DNA from: Hirsutella rhossiliensis
Taxonomy: Eukaryota; Ascomycota; Sordariomycetes; Hypocreales; Ophiocordycipitaceae
DNA: 64,000 bases
Reading direction: 5' to 3'
Assembly (NCBI RefSeq): GCF_020360975.1
Contig: NW_025408670.1
Span: 1,798,001 to 1,862,000, forward strand
The notes under the pieces are model-generated. The model had not been told where the DNA came from. It did not search any database and was given only the letters and a program-made list of their open reading frames with translations. This document shows, in pieces, positions 1 to 14,254 of the stretch (positions are counted from its first letter, which is position 1; the number at the start of each line of letters is the position of its first letter). A program made the translations under genes and the position numbers.

Positions 1-280
1 ATAATCTAAGGATAGTCTTTATAGGTATATATAGCTACTTACTATTACTCCTTTAAATAGATAGCTCTCTAGCTTTTAATATATTATAATTATTACGATC
101 TCTATTATAATCTTATCTTTAATTCTAATTACTTAATTACCTAGTTATAGTCTACGGTCTATAACCTTTAACTTATTACTAACGTAATATACTTATTATT
201 ACTTAGACTATACCCTATTATATCTACTAATATAAACCCCTTAATAGGTTTATACCTTAAGAGTAATATTAGTTATTATA
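1..280 (+). repeat. 5' LTR of family A relic, cut by window edge
   Basis: It matches the reverse complement of the young LTR from the TATA-box region to the end, after C-to-T change at CpA. It ends in the RIP-mutated form of the terminal CA. The next bases match the primer-binding site and leader of the young copy. Confidence 0.85.
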
Positions 281-656
281 CGTTAGAAGCTCTTATTTAG
301 TATAATACCGCGTTACTCTAAGTAATATTATAACTATTAATATACCTATATAGTAAACTAGATTAACTAACTCTAGAGCTACTATATCGCCTTAGGATAT
401 AATATATAAGATTATCGCCCTTTAATATAAGGTATAGTTACTTAAGAATAAAGGAGGTAATAAATAAGTTAGGGATCTTAGAAAAGTAGTTAAACTAAAA
501 TAGCTAGGACTATTCGATAGTACTTATAGTATACTTTAAGACTTTCTTACTTAACTTAAGGCCTACTATTAGTTTTACCTTACTAAACTCTTAGACCTAG
601 TTAAAAAAGTACTCTATATAGGAAATTATTTATCTAAAATAGTACTCGCTTAGTTT
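281..656 (+). pseudogene. Family A gag, N-terminal fragment (RIP-mutated)
   Basis: The leader and first about 105 codons of gag, with the start near 342 (ATG now ATA). The reading follows the Gag of the young element through the Pro-Gly-rich segment before its capsid-like region. At 539-550 this relic keeps a base that the young copy has lost, so its frame runs on where the young gag is shifted. The fragment stops at 656, where element 3 was inserted. It resumes at 14896. Confidence 0.8.
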
Positions 657-913
657 TATAAGAGCGCTACTAAGAGGTATAGGCTAATAAAGTACTTAGG
701 TATATAGTACTAATATATTAGTAGGGTATTAATAGGGAATCGTACTTACCCTACTTATATATTATAGACCTCTTACTACTTTAACTAAAGAAGAGAAATC
801 CTTCTTTTAGTAAGCTTTAGTCTTATAATAAGGAGAATATAATATATATAGTATAGTACCTCTAGCTATCTCTACTACCTAACTAATTATACTATAATAT
901 ATATTCCCTTATA
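657..913 (+). repeat. Element 3 LTR, left
   Basis: 257-bp LTR with ends TATAAGAG...CCCTTATA. It follows target copy AGTTT. The bases just inside it contain AAGCTTTA-like sequence complementary to part of the LTR, reminiscent of self-priming. Confidence 0.85.
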
Positions 914-989
914 ATTTCTAAAGCTTCCCTTTTTAGTTACTTAATAAAAATAGCTACTTAGAGAAGACTATATAACGCTCTTATAGCGT

Positions 990-2215
990 AATATAGTAGT
1001 TAACTAGTTAAGGCCTCTTCGTTATATATATTAGGTATCTACTTAAGAGATAAAGAACTAAAAGATATATCCTTAAAATAGACCTTTATTATAGATAATA
1101 TTCTAACTATATTAAAGATATTACTACTTATAAGCGTAAGACCGTTAACTTATAAAGAAAAGCTTATAGCTTTATAAGCGCGTATTAAGGAGCTAGAAGA
1201 GACGAAACGCTTATAAGACTATATTATATAATTAAAGGAGGAAATTACTAAATATACCGGCGCTATCGCTATTTATTTAGGAAAGCGTCGATAGTCCTAC
1301 CCCCTTAAATCGGACGGTAGTCGCGGTAGTAAGGTTAAGATTAAAAATATTACTTAATTATCTTAACCTATTAATATATAGAAACGTCTAAACTAAACTT
1401 ATAATCTAAAGGACGCCTTTAAGGTAGCGCTTAGACGCTTTTATCGTAACGAAATAAAGATCCTCTATATAGTAGATTATATATATAGCGACTATAAGGC
1501 GAGATAGCGCTAATACCTTAAAGAATAAACGCCGATTAACTAAACTAAATATAGTATAGATTAGGTATACTTTAAGGAATAGATACTTATCCTAATTAAG
1601 GATATTATAAATAGGAAGATACTATTAGCGATATAATTAAAGGAGGCTTACTAATAAGAAGGCTAGTCTCTCTTAGAGTTTAGCTTATACCTTAACTCCT
1701 TAAAGAGGTATTTCGAACGCTTATTAAAAAAGGCGCATGCTCTTATATTTTTCGCTAAGCTAGAGCTATAACTTTAAAACTAAATTAACCTCTATTCGAT
1801 ACTTATTTATACCTACTAATAGGAAGAGCTTATATAAGTCGCTTAATAATATTAAGATACTACTATTAATAAGAGGTAATATACTAATACTACTTCTACC
1901 CTTAAAGGAACTAGTAATAGAAGTAGTACTATACCCTAAGGTAGTATATATAAGGGAAGGAATTAAAAAGGCTAATAAGCTAAGCTAAATCGTTAAGGAA
2001 ATACTACCGATTTAACTAATAACTAGTAAGTTAGCGATATACCTACTAAGGGCTAAACTAAGGGACGTTATTAAGGAAGAGGATCTTTTACTTAATTAGG
2101 AATTATATATTTTTAATATAATAAGCTAGGATACCTATCTATAGAATATATTAATTCTTTAAAAGTAAAAACCTTAGTAAAGACTCTTAAACTTAATACT
2201 ATAAAATAAGGAAAA
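990..2215 (+). pseudogene. Element 3 gag, first copy (RIP-mutated)
   Basis: Relic of the structural Gag protein. Reading TAA/TAG as Gln/Trp gives a coiled-coil-like stretch rich in Glu, Lys and Leu around 1160-1260, a capsid-like region around 1640-1800, a polar Gln/Asn/Thr-rich linker, and a CCHC zinc knuckle at about 2108-2150 (C-x2-C-x4-H-x4-C once CpA change is allowed for). Order and spacing fit fungal Ty3/gypsy Gag. The start is not defined. It is inactive. Confidence 0.7.
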
Positions 2216-5200
2216 GGTAAGATATTAAGGTAAACGCCTCTCCCTTAGTAAACTTAATACTTATAAGATAGTTACTTAAAACTCTTATAACGATATTAAG
2301 GCGAAACCCTATTAAAGTCCTTATATACTTAGATACTTACGGTACTATTAACCTTATAAATATATACTTTACCTAATAGTAAGGATTACTATAAGTAGCG
2401 CTATTATACCTTAAGTTATTAGGGCTTAGTAATAGTAAGGTAAAGGAGTATAAAGTATAGTTAGTACTACTTTAAATAATAGATATAAGAGGTATTAAAA
2501 AGATAATTACTTATTTTTATATTAGTATTAATAAGTTAACGCTAAACGATTAAGTATTAATCCTTTTATTAGTTACTACCTTAAAGGATAAACGTATTTA
2601 TATTATCCTATAGAAATAATAGTAGTAGTTTAAGTATTAACTAAGTAGCGAAACCTTATAAAATCCCTATAAATTTCTTTAGGAATATAAGAATAAGGTA
2701 AGGGTATATATAATAACGCTTAATCTTAAGCTAATCCCGCTATTAAATAAAGATAAGGATAAAGGGATTTTATAAGAAGAATAGGCCGAAATCCTACTAA
2801 CTCTTTATTAGTTTAAAGATACTTTCTTAGCTAATAAATCCGATTTATTACTAGCTAGAAAAGGAATAGATTACTTAATTAATTTAATCCTTAATATAAA
2901 ACCTCTTTATAAACTAATTTACCCTTTATTATAAAGGGAACTCTAAGTATTACGCGACTAGATCTAAGATATAATAGAAAGGAAAATAATCTAGGAGTTA
3001 AAGAGCTTAGCTAAAGCGCTTATTCTTTTTATTTTAAAAAAGGATAGTACCTTATAACTATATATAAACTACTAAGGACTTAACTAGGTTACGTAAAAGA
3101 ATTAGTACCCTTTACCCCTTATTTTAGAGATTATTAACCGCTATTAAAGAGCTAAGTATTTTTCTAAGATTAATATATAAAATATATATTAATATATTCG
3201 AATTTAAGAAGGAGATAAATAAAAGACTGCTTTTTAAACGCGTTATAAATATTTTAAATACCTAGTAATACCCTTTAGACTTACTAACGTACTAGCTATA
3301 TTTTAAAGCTATATTTATTAAGCGCTTAAGGGGCTTATAGATATAATCTATATAGTCTACCTTAATAATATTCTTATATACTCTAAGATAAAAGAAGAAT
3401 ATACTAAATACTTAAGATAAGTAATAGAAAGGCTAAGGGCTATAAAGCTCTATATAAAACTATTAAAGTATATCTTTTATTAATAGTTAGTTAAGTTCCT
3501 TAGGTTTATATTATCTATTAATAGGGTATCGATAGACCCTCGATAGGTAGAGGTAATAGCTTAATAGCTTAAACCTATAACCTACTATAATATTTAGGTT
3601 TTCCTTAAGTTCTATAATTTTTACCGACGATTTATATATAGGTACTTAAGAGTTATAGCGCCCTTAACTATATTACTAAAGGGGAGTAAGAATAAAAAGA
3701 AACTAAGGAGTATAGAGCTAAACCTTATTAAAAAGGTAGCTTTTTAGGCTCTTAAAGATACTTTTTAAGGAGCCCTACTCCTTTAATATTACGATCTAAA
3801 AAGATATATTTATATTAAAATAGATATATTATAATTCGCGATAATAAGGATTATCTCTTAACTTAATAATAAAGGGCGTTACTATTTAATTATATTTTAG
3901 TTAAGGAAGTTTATTAGAGCCGAACTTAATTATAGTATTTTAGACTAAGAACTCTTTACTATTATTAAGTTATTTAAATACTAGCGATATTATATTAAAA
4001 GGGCAGCGTATAAAGTAAAGGTATTATTAAACTACTATAACCTTTAAACGTTTATACGCTAGACCTTCTTAAATAAAAGGTAAGTAAGATAGTATATATA
4101 TTTAGTACTATTTAACTTTATAATTAAGTATTATATAGGTAAATCTAACCTAGCGGATATACTATTAAGAATACCTAGATATAAGAGCGAGAAGCCCCTA
4201 TTTATAAAACTATTATTAAAGCTATAAGCGAAACTAACTACTATTAATACTATATTTATATAAAGAAATAATAAGGCGTTTTTATAAGTAAAGAAATACT
4301 TAACCTTAAGTTAATATAAGTATAGTAAAGTGCCTTTATATAAGGAAAATATATAAGCTTATTTATAGTAAAACTATAATAATTTAAGTATAAGACCTAA
4401 ATAATTAGCTAATTAAGCTAAAGAGAGAGCTAGTTATAAATAGTTACTCTTAAGAAAGACTACTAAAGAAGCGGCCTACTATATAAAGGTTTATATAGTA
4501 AAAGTTCTAAAACCGTTACTAAAGTTACTAAAATATACTTAGTCGGTTAATATAGCGATTAATAGGCTAAAAGAGACTAAAGACTTCTTAAAAGAGAAGG
4601 GTTTTTAGTTAGTACGCTTAGATAGACTACTACTATAAAAGGGTTATATTATAATGCCTTTAAAGGTAGCCTTATAATAAGAGCTAATATAGCTCTTTTA
4701 TACCGATCTATTAATAAGATACTTTAGCTCTTAACGTACTAGTAAACTATTAGTAAGGAACTTTTACTAAAATAGAATAATAAAAGATATAAATAAATAC
4801 GTTTAGTTATACCTAGTATATTAAGGTATAGTATCTAAGAAGTATCGCCTTTATAGTACTATATAATTATTACTATATCTTATATAACTATAGGAAGAAT
4901 TATTAATAGACTTTATTATAGGTCTACCTAAAGTATAGTATAATAAATAAGACGTTAATACGATCTTAGTAATTATAGACCGATATACTAAGTATTACCT
5001 TTTCTTTCTTATCTTTAAGATAATAATAGCTTTAAAGCTAGTAAGATTATTCTATTACTAAGTTAAATTAGTATATAGACCTTTAAAAGGCATTATCTTA
5101 AATAGAGGGTCCTTATTTATAAGTAAGTTTTAATTAGATCTCTATTTTATTTTATAAGTGAAACGTAGGCTATTAATAGTATTTTACCTATAAACTAATA

Positions 5201-6180
5201 GGTAAATAAAATAAATAAACTAAGCTATATAGTACTACTTAAGATACTTTACTAACTTAAAATAAACTAATTAAGCGTTACTCTTATATATTACTTAATT
5301 TATATATAATAATATAAAGAATATAATAATTAGGTTATTACTTAATAAAGCGTTAATAGGTTACTAACTAAACTTCTATATTAATATTAAAGACGATAAT
5401 ATTTAAAGGGGGGTACCTAAAGTAAAAGTAAGAGTTACTAGGCTATAAGAGCTATAAAAGAGGCTTAAGGAATACTAAAGAAAGGCTATTAAATTATAAG
5501 TAAAATACTATAATTTAAGGCACTAACTACTTATATTAAAAGTAAGAGACCTTATAGTATTATCGATAAAGAATTTACGCTTTAAGGATAAAAAAAGAAA
5601 ACTCTTACGTAAGTATATTAGACCGTTTTAGGTCTTATAAGCTATTAGAAAGTAAGTATATTATCTTATACTCCTTAAGAAGTACTTATACGTTTATAAC
5701 GTTTTTATATTAGTTTCTTAAAGCTATAAAAGGAGTAAAAAGGCACTTATAAAGATAGTAAAACCCTATTAATATTAAACTTAAAGGATAATAAAGGTAA
5801 ATAAAAAGTCTAAGAGATTAAAGACTAAAAGAGATCTAAGGGCGATACCTTTTTCCTTATTAAATAAAAAGGATAGCTAGCTAAGTATAACTAATAGGTT
5901 AATACTAAAGATATAGTAAATAGCTAAGACCTTATTAAAGAATATACTACTCGCTTAACTAGGAAAAAGAAGTATAAGACTAAGTAAGGTAAGGAAACCT
6001 ACTAGCGTAGGAAGACGCTATTAAATCGGTAACGAATCCCTATTAAATCGCTACCGACTTATTAATATATTAGTATACTTAAATATCTTATAACTATATA
6101 TAAAATAGTAAAATAAGAAAATAAGGGAAAACTATCTATACTACCTATTAAATATTATTAAGGAAAATAAAACTAAACTA
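2216..6180 (+). pseudogene. Element 3 pol, first copy: protease, RT, RNase H, integrase (RIP-mutated)
   Basis: The protease motif (Leu-Asp-Thr-Gly-like) is at about 2325-2345. The reverse transcriptase spans about 2870-3400 with recognisable YPLPLI, AFRTRY and MPFGLTN-like blocks and the active-site block now reading YLNN. RNase H follows to about 4150, and an integrase HPQTDGQTERxNQ-like block lies near 5180-5220, followed by a basic C-terminal part. The frame is long and broken only by stops that CpA change explains. The second copy at 8641-12490 is nearly colinear. Confidence 0.8.
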
Positions 6181-6269
6181 TAACTTTATTAAGACCTTAA
6201 TAATAAAGAAGAGAAGGATAGTTATAGCTAAATAAAAAAAAGATAAGACCTATCTATTACTTTTAACTA

Positions 6270-7079
6270 CCCCTTTTCTTTACTAGCGTAGCGGGAACTA
6301 ACTAAGGCGCCCCCTCTACTATATTAAATACCTTTAGAAATACTAGAACTACCCTATCCTCCGCTCTTTTCTTATCCTCCGCGTTAAGACTTATCTTTAT
6401 TAATATAGTACTTACCTTAGCCTTAGTAAATAGTAAGGCGTATTACTATAAAGTATAGCCTATATCGCTATTTATAAGGTAGAGTTTTAACTAGGATTTC
6501 TAGGCTTAGTACTCTAAGCTTATATAGGCGATATTAAATAAGGGTATAGGGTTAAGGTAAATAATAAGCTTATAGCGCTTATTAATTAGCGTATAGTAGT
6601 CGGTACGCTTAACCTAGTATATAGTTAAGCGGTCGCTAATAAAAAGGTTAGATAAAACTTATAATAGTAGACTTTTATATACTTATAGTCTTAAAGGACT
6701 TATAATAAGCCGTCTTAGCGGCGTTAAAAGCCTTAGCTAAATACTATACTATAATAGTAAGACGGCGCTAATTAGCCTCCTTAAAAATAAGTACGCCTAT
6801 ATTTAAGCTATTATCCTTAGTATCCTTATTATCGGTCTTTAGCTTATTAAGCTCGCGTAGGTACTTAATAATAGCGACTATATTAGCTTAGTTATTAAAT
6901 ATAAGAGTAGTAGCCTTAAAAAGGATTAGCTTATTAATTATAATATTTAAAGTTAAGGGGAAACTTACTTAGTTATAGGTCGCGGTATATCTATAGTACT
7001 ACTTATAGCGCGTTAAGGAAACCCCTAAGAAAATATAGCTAATCGAGAGCACCTTAATAGGTTTAAGCTTAGTTATATT
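6270..7079 (-). pseudogene. Element 3 antisense reading frame, truncated first copy
   Basis: Antisense to pol and colinear with the 3' half of the frame at 12700-14254, but its 5' half is missing because the first internal region ends at 7079 against the middle LTR. It has the same Lys/Glu-rich C-terminal reading. Function unknown. Confidence 0.5.
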
Positions 7080-7336
7080 TATAAGAGCGCTACTAAGAGG
7101 TATAGGCTAATAAAGTACTTAGGTATATAGTACTAATATATTAGTAGGGTATTAGTAGGGAATTATACTTACCTTACTTATATATTATAGACCTCTTACT
7201 ACTTTAATTAAAGAGGAAAAATCCTTCTTCTTATAAGCTTTAGTCTTACGATAAGGAGAATATAATATATATAGCGTAGTACCTCTAGTAATCTCTACTA
7301 CCTAACTAATTATACTATAATATATATTCCCTTATA
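7080..7336 (+). repeat. Element 3 LTR, middle
   Basis: Same 257-bp length and ends as the outer LTRs. It serves as 3' LTR of the first internal region and 5' LTR of the second. Confidence 0.85.
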
Positions 7337-7409
7337 ATTTTTAAAGCTTCCCTTTTTAGTTACTTAGTAGAGATAGCTACTTAGAGAAGACTATATAACG
7401 CTCTTATAG

Positions 7410-8640
7410 CGCGACGTAGTAGTTAACTAGTTAAGGCCTCTTTATTACGTATATTAAGTATTTACTTAAGAGATAAAGAATTAAAAGATATATCCTTAGA
7501 ATAGACCCTTATTATAGACGATATTCTAACTATATTAAAGATATCGCTACCTATAGGTATAAGACTATCGACTTATAAAGAAAAGCTTATAGCCCTATAA
7601 GCGCGTATTAAGGAGCTAGAGGAGACGAAATACCTATAAGACCGCGTTATATAATTAAAGGAGGAAATTACTAAATATACTAGCGCTATTACTATCTATT
7701 AAAGAAAGTATCGATAGTCCTACTCCCTTAAATCGGACGGTAGTTATAGTAGCGAGGTTAAGATTAAAAATATCGCTTAATTATCTTAACCTACTAATAT
7801 ATAGAAACGTTTAAACTAGACTTATAATCTAAAGGACGCCTTTAAGGTAGCGCTTAAACGCTTTTATCGCAATAAAATAAAGATCCTTTATATAGTAGAT
7901 TATATATATAGTAACTATAAAGTAAGATAGCGCTAATACCTTAAAGAATAGACGCTAATTAACCGAACTAAATATAGTATAAATTAAGTATACTTTAAGG
8001 AATAGATACTTATCTTAATTAAGGATACTATAAATAAAGAGATACTATTAGCGACGTAATTAAAGGAGGCTCGCTAACGAGAAAGCTAGTCCCTCTTAGA
8101 GTTTAGCTTATACCTTAACTCCTTAAAGAGGTATTTTAAACGCTTATTAAAAAAAGCGCGTACTCTTATATTTTTTGCTAAGCTAGAGCTATAACTTTAA
8201 GACTAAATTAACCTCTATTTAATACCTATTTATACCTATTAATAAGAAGAGCTTATATAAGTCGCCTAATAATATTAAGATATTACTATTAATAAAAAGC
8301 GACGTACTAATACTACTTTTACTTTTAAAGGAACTAGGAATAAAAGTAGTACTATACTTTAAGGCGGTATATATAAGGGAAGGAATTAAAGAGGCCGATA
8401 AGCTAAGCCGAATTATTAAGGAAATACTACTAATTTAACCGATAACTAGTAAGCTAGCGATATACCTACTAAGGGCTAAACTAAGGGATATTATTAAGGG
8501 AGAGGATCTTTTACTTAATTAGGAATTATATATTTCTAATATAATAAGCTAGGATACCTATTTATAGAATATACTAATTCTTTAAAAGTAGAAACCTTAG
8601 TAAAGACTCTTAGACTTAATATTATAAAATAAGGAAAAGG
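7410..8640 (+). pseudogene. Element 3 gag, second copy (RIP-mutated)
   Basis: Colinear with 990-2215 and differing mostly at sites where RIP hit one copy and not the other. It includes the coiled-coil-like stretch, the capsid-like segment and the CCHC zinc-knuckle region near 8525-8570. It is inactive. Confidence 0.7.
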
Positions 8641-11600
8641 TAAGATATTAAGGTAAACGCCTCTCTCTTAGTAAACTTAATACTTATAAGATAGTTACTT
8701 AAAACTCTTATAACGATATTAAAGCAAAACCCTACTAAAGTCCCCATATACTTAGATACTTATAGTACCGTTAACCTTATAAATATATACTTTACTTAAT
8801 AGTAAGGATTACTATAAGTAGCGCTATTATACCCTAAGTTATTAGGGCTTAGTAATAGTAAGGTAAGGGAGTATAAAATATAGTTAGTGCTACTCTAAAT
8901 AATAAATATAAGAGGCACTAAAAAGATAATTACTTATTTCTATATCGGTACTAATAAGTTAATACTAAACGATTAAGTACTAATCCTTTTATTAGTTACT
9001 ACCTTAAAAGATAAATATATTTATATTATCCTATAAAAATAATAGTAGTAGTTTAAATATTAACTAAGTAGTAAAACCTTATAGAATCCCTATAGATTCC
9101 TTTAAGAATATAGGAATAAGGTAAGGGTATATATAATAGCGCTTAATCCTAAGCTAATCCTACTATTAGATAAAGATAAAGATAAAGGGATTTTATAGGA
9201 AGAATAGGCCGAAATCCTACTAACTTTCTATTAGTTTAAAGATACTTTCTTAGCTAATAAATCTAACTTATTACTAGCTAGAAAGGGAATAGATTACTTA
9301 ATTAATTTAATCCTTAATATAGAACCTTTTTATAAACTAATTTACCTTTTATTATAAAGAGAACTCTAAGTATTACGCGACTAAATCTAAGACGTAATAA
9401 AAAGGAAAATAATCTAAGAGTTAAAGAGCCTAGCTAGGGCGCTTATCCTTTTTATTTTAAAAAAGGATAGTACCTTACGGCTATATATAGACTACTAAGG
9501 ACTTAACTAGGTTATATAAAAAAATTAGTACCCTTTCCCCCCTTATTTTAGAGATTATTAACTGCTATTAAGGGGCTAAGTATTTTTCTAAGATTAATAT
9601 ATAGAATAAGTATTAATATATTTAAATTTAAGAAAGAGATAAATAAAAGACCGCTTTCCGAACGTATTATAAATATTTTAAATACCTAGTAATACCTTTT
9701 AGACTTACTAATATACTAGCTACGTTTTAGAGCTATATCTATTAAGCGCTTAAGGGGCTTATAGATATAATCTATATAGTTTACCTTAATAATATCCTTA
9801 TATACTCTAAAATAAAAAAAGAATATACTAAATACTTAAGATAAGTAATAGAAAGGCTAAGGGCTATAGAGCTCTATATAAAACTATTAAAGTATATCTT
9901 TTATTAATAGTTAGTTAAGTTCCTTAGGTTTATATTATCTATCGATAAGGTATTAATAGACCCTTAATTGGTAAAGGTAATAGCTTAATAGCCTAAACCT
10001 ATAACCTACTATAATATTTAGGTTTTCCTTAGGTTCTATAATTTTTACTAACGATTTATATATAAGTACTTAAGAGTTATAGCGCCCCTAACTATATTAT
10101 TAAAAGGGAGTAAGAATAGGAAGAAGCTAAGGAGTATAGAGCTAAACCTTACTAAAAGGGTAGCGTTTTAAGCTCTTAAGGATACTTTTTAAGGAGCCCT
10201 ACTCCTTTAATATTATAATCTAGAAAGACGTATTTATATCGAAATAAATATATCGTAATTCGCGATAGTAGGGATTATCTCTTAACCTAATAATAAAGGG
10301 CGTTACTATCTAATTATATTTTAGTTAAGGAAGTTTACTAGAGCTAAACTTAATTATAGTATTTTAAACTAAGAACTCTTTACTATCGTTAAGTTATTTA
10401 AATACTAGCGATATTATATTAAAGGGGTAGCGTATAAAGTAAAGGTATTATCGGACTACTATAACCTTTAGATATTTATATACTAGACCTCCTTAAATAA
10501 GAGGTAAGTAAGATAGTATATATATTTAGTACTATTTAACTTTACGATTAAGTATTACGTAGGTAAATCTAACCTAGTAGATATACTATCGAGAATACCT
10601 AGATACTAAGGTAAGAAGCCCCTATATATAAAACTATTACTAGAGCTATAAGCGAAACTAGCTACTATTAATACTATATCTATATAAAGAAATAATAAGG
10701 CGTTTTTATAAGTAAGGAGATACTTAACCTTAAGTTAATATAAGTATAGTAAAATGCCTTTATATAAGGAAAATATATAAGCTTATTTATAGCGAAACTA
10801 TAATAATTTAGGCGCGAGACTTAAACGATTAGCCGATTAAGCTAAAAAGAAAGCTAGTTATAAATAGTTACTTTTAAGGAAGACCGCTAAAAAAGCGGCC
10901 TACTATATAAAGGTTTATATAATAGAAGTTCTAAAACTATTACTAGAGTTACTAAAACGTACTTAGTCGGTTAATATAGTAATTAGTAAGCTAAAGGAGA
11001 CTAAAGACTTCTTAAAAGGGAAGGGTTTCTAATTAATACGCTTAAATAAACTACTACTATAAAAGCGTCGTATTATAGTACCTTTAAAGGTAGCCTTATA
11101 GTAAGAGCTAATATAGCTTTTCTATAATAACCTATTAGTAAGATACTTTAGCTCTTAATATATTAGCGAACTACTAGTAAGGAACTTTTACTAGGATAGA
11201 ATAATAAAAGATATAAATAAATACGTTTAGTTATACCTAGTATATTAAGGTATAGTATTTAGGAGGCATCGCCCCTATAGTACTATATAATCGTTACTAT
11301 ATCCTATATAACTATAGGAAGAATTATTAATAGACTTTACTATAGGTTTACTTAAAGTATAATATAATAAATAAGATATTAATACGATCTTAGTAATTAT
11401 AGACTAATATACTAAGTATTACCTCTTCCTTCCTATTTCTAAGATAATAATAGCCCTAGAGCTAGTAGAATTATTTTATTACTAAGTTAAATTAATATAT
11501 AGACCTTTAAAAGGCATTATCTTAGATAAAGGGTCCTTATTTATAAGTAAGTTTTAGTTAGATCTCTATTTTATCTTATAAGTAAAATATAGGCTATCGA

Positions 11601-12490
11601 TAGTATTTTACTTATAAACTAATATATAAATAAAATAAATAAACTAAGCCGTATAGTACTACTTAAGATACTTTACTAACTTAGAATAAACTAATTAAGC
11701 GTTACTCTTATATATTACTTAATTTATATATAATAATATAAAAAATATAATAACTAGGTTATTACTTAATAAAGCGTTAATAAGTTACTAACTAAACTTC
11801 TATATTAATACTAAGGACGATATTATTTAAAGGGGGGTACTTAAAGTAAGAGTAAGAGTTACTAGGCTATAAGAGCTATAAAAGAGGCTTAAGGAATACT
11901 AGGAAAAGGCTATTAAATTATAAGTAAAATACTACGATTTAAGGTACTAACCGCTTATACTAAAAGTAAAAGACCTTATAGTATTATTAATAAAGAACTT
12001 ACGCTTTAAGGACGAAAAAAGAAAACTCTTACCTAAGTATATTAAACTATTTTAGGTCCTATAAGCTATTAGAAAGTAAGTATATCGTCTTATACTCCCT
12101 AAGAAGTACTTATACCTTTATAACGTTTTTTATATTAGTCTCTTAAAGCTATAGAAAGAGCGTAAAGGCACTTATAAAGATAGCGAAACCCTATTAATAT
12201 TAAACTTAAAGGATAATAAAGGCGAATAGGAAGTCTAAGAGATTAAAGACTAAAAGAGATCTAAGAGCGATACCTTTTTCCTTATTAAATAGAAAGGATA
12301 GCTAGCTAAGTATAACTAATAGGTTAATATTAAAGATATAGCGAATAGCTAAGACCTTATTAAAGAATATACTGCTTGCTTAACTAGGAAAAAAAGGTAT
12401 AAGACTAAGTAAGGTAAGGAAACTTATTAACGTAAGGAGACGCTATTAAATTAGTAATAAATCCCTATTAAATCGCTACTAACTTATTAA
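8641..12490 (+). pseudogene. Element 3 pol, second copy (RIP-mutated)
   Basis: Protease, reverse transcriptase, RNase H and integrase relics in the same order as in the first copy, with the RT near 9290-9830 and the integrase near 11330-12000. The DNA has a few surviving TpG/CpA sites, mostly TGC or GCA. Frame and spacing are kept over nearly 4 kb, so decay is by base change rather than indels. Confidence 0.8.
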
Positions 12491-12699
12491 TATATCGGTA
12501 CGCTTAAACGTCCTATAACTATATATAAAATAGTAAAATAAGAAAATAAGGGAAAACTATCTATACTACTTATTAAATATTATTAAGGAAAATAAAACTA
12601 AACTATAACTCTATTAAGGCCTTAATAATAAAGGAGAGAAGGATAGTTATAGCTAAATAAAAAAAAGATAAGATCTATCTATTACTTCCGACTACCTCT

Positions 12700-14254
12700 C
12701 TTTTTCGCTAGTATAGTAAGAACTAACTAAGGCGCTCCCTTTATTATACCGAATACCTATAGAAATACTAGAACTACCTTATCCTTTACTCCTTCCTTAT
12801 CCTCCGCGTTAAGACCTATCTCTATTAATATAGTACTTACTTTAGCCTTAGTAAATAGTAAGGCGTATTACTATAAAGTATAGCCTATATTGCCGTCGAT
12901 AAAGTAAAGTTTTAACTAAGATTCCTAGGCTTAGTACTTTAAGCTTATATAAGCGATATTAAATAAAGGCGTAGGGTTAAGGTAAATAATAAGCTTATAG
13001 CGCTTATTAATTAGCGTATAGTAATTAATACGCTTAACCTAGTATATTATTAAGCGGTCGCTAATAAAAGGGTTAGATAAAACTTATAATAATAGACTTT
13101 TATATACCTATAGTCTTAAAGGACTTATAATAGGCTATCTTAGCGGTATTAAAAGCCTCGGCTAAATACTATACTAAAATAGCGAGACGGCGCTAATTAG
13201 CCTCCTTAAAAATAAGCACGCCTACGTTTAAGCTATCGTCCTCGGTATCCTCGTTACCGGTCTTTAGCTTATTAAGCTCGCGTAGGTACTTAATAATAGC
13301 GACTATATTAGCCTAGTTACTAGATATAAGAGTAGTAGCCTTAAAAAAGATTAGCTTATTAATTATAATATTTAAAGTTAAGGGGAAACTTACCTAGTTA
13401 TAAGTCGCGGTATATCTATAGCACTACTTATAGTATATTAAGGAAACCCCTAAGAAAATATATCTAATCGAGAGCACCTTAATAGGCTTAGGCTCGGTTA
13501 TATTATACTCCTTAACGACTATCTTAAAATAATATATATACTAGAGCTTATAAGGGATAACCCTATAGGCCCTAACCGGGCGGGCTTTAGCCTTAGATTA
13601 AGTACGCTTCTTTATAGGAGCGCGACCGCCTTATACCGCCGCTTAGGTGCCCTTATCTCTAGCGCCGCCGTTCTTAGGTTCGTTAGTAAGAGGAGTTAGA
13701 TCGCGGCTATCTCTATTATTACTATTATCGTTATCTTAGCCCTTATTTAGCTAAGTATTAAGATAGTCTTAGCCCTTATTTAGCTAGGCCTTATTATTAA
13801 TATCGGCTTACTTATTCTAAGGAGCGGCTTAAGTAATAATCTCCTATTAGCTAGAGCCGCCCTATTAAGATAGAGTAGCTAGGTTATCGGCACTTACCTA
13901 AGAGCGCTTAAGTATAATCTCCTTACTAGTATTAATATCGCTAATAGGGGTAATAAACTTATAAGTTTCCTAGCCTATAAAGGTAAGCTTATCGATAGCT
14001 AGAGCTAGGGTATTTAGCGGGGTAATAAAGGTATAACCCTCGCTAACGTTAGGTCCTAAACTAAAAGTCTCCTAAGACTAAGATTCCCTTATACCTTTCT
14101 TAGCTTTCTTCGCTAAGGGGGAACTAGCGTCGCTATAAGACTTCTAGGCTAATCGCTTACGCTTTAAGGGCAAACCCGCCGCTACCTACTCCTATATATA
14201 GCGTAGGAAATCGGCGTTATAGTTCTTTATTTTCTTTAGTATAAAAGGTATTAT
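12700..14254 (-). pseudogene. Element 3 antisense reading frame between pol and 3' LTR (RIP-mutated)
   Basis: Long frame of about 515 codons on the strand opposite pol. In-frame stops are only TAA/TAG, as expected from Gln/Trp codons. The start is probably at 14254 or 14251 (ATG now ATA). The N-terminal 60 residues carry two basic clusters (KRKR and KKAKK) like nuclear signals. A Gln/Ser/Asn-rich stretch with a repeated Leu-Asn-Lys-Gly motif follows, then a more globular half. GC content is clearly higher than in the flanking pol. I do not recognise the family. It could be an accessory protein of the element or a captured host gene. The reading is inferred, as RIP makes all frames stop-rich, but the composition looks protein-like. 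Confidence 0.55.
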
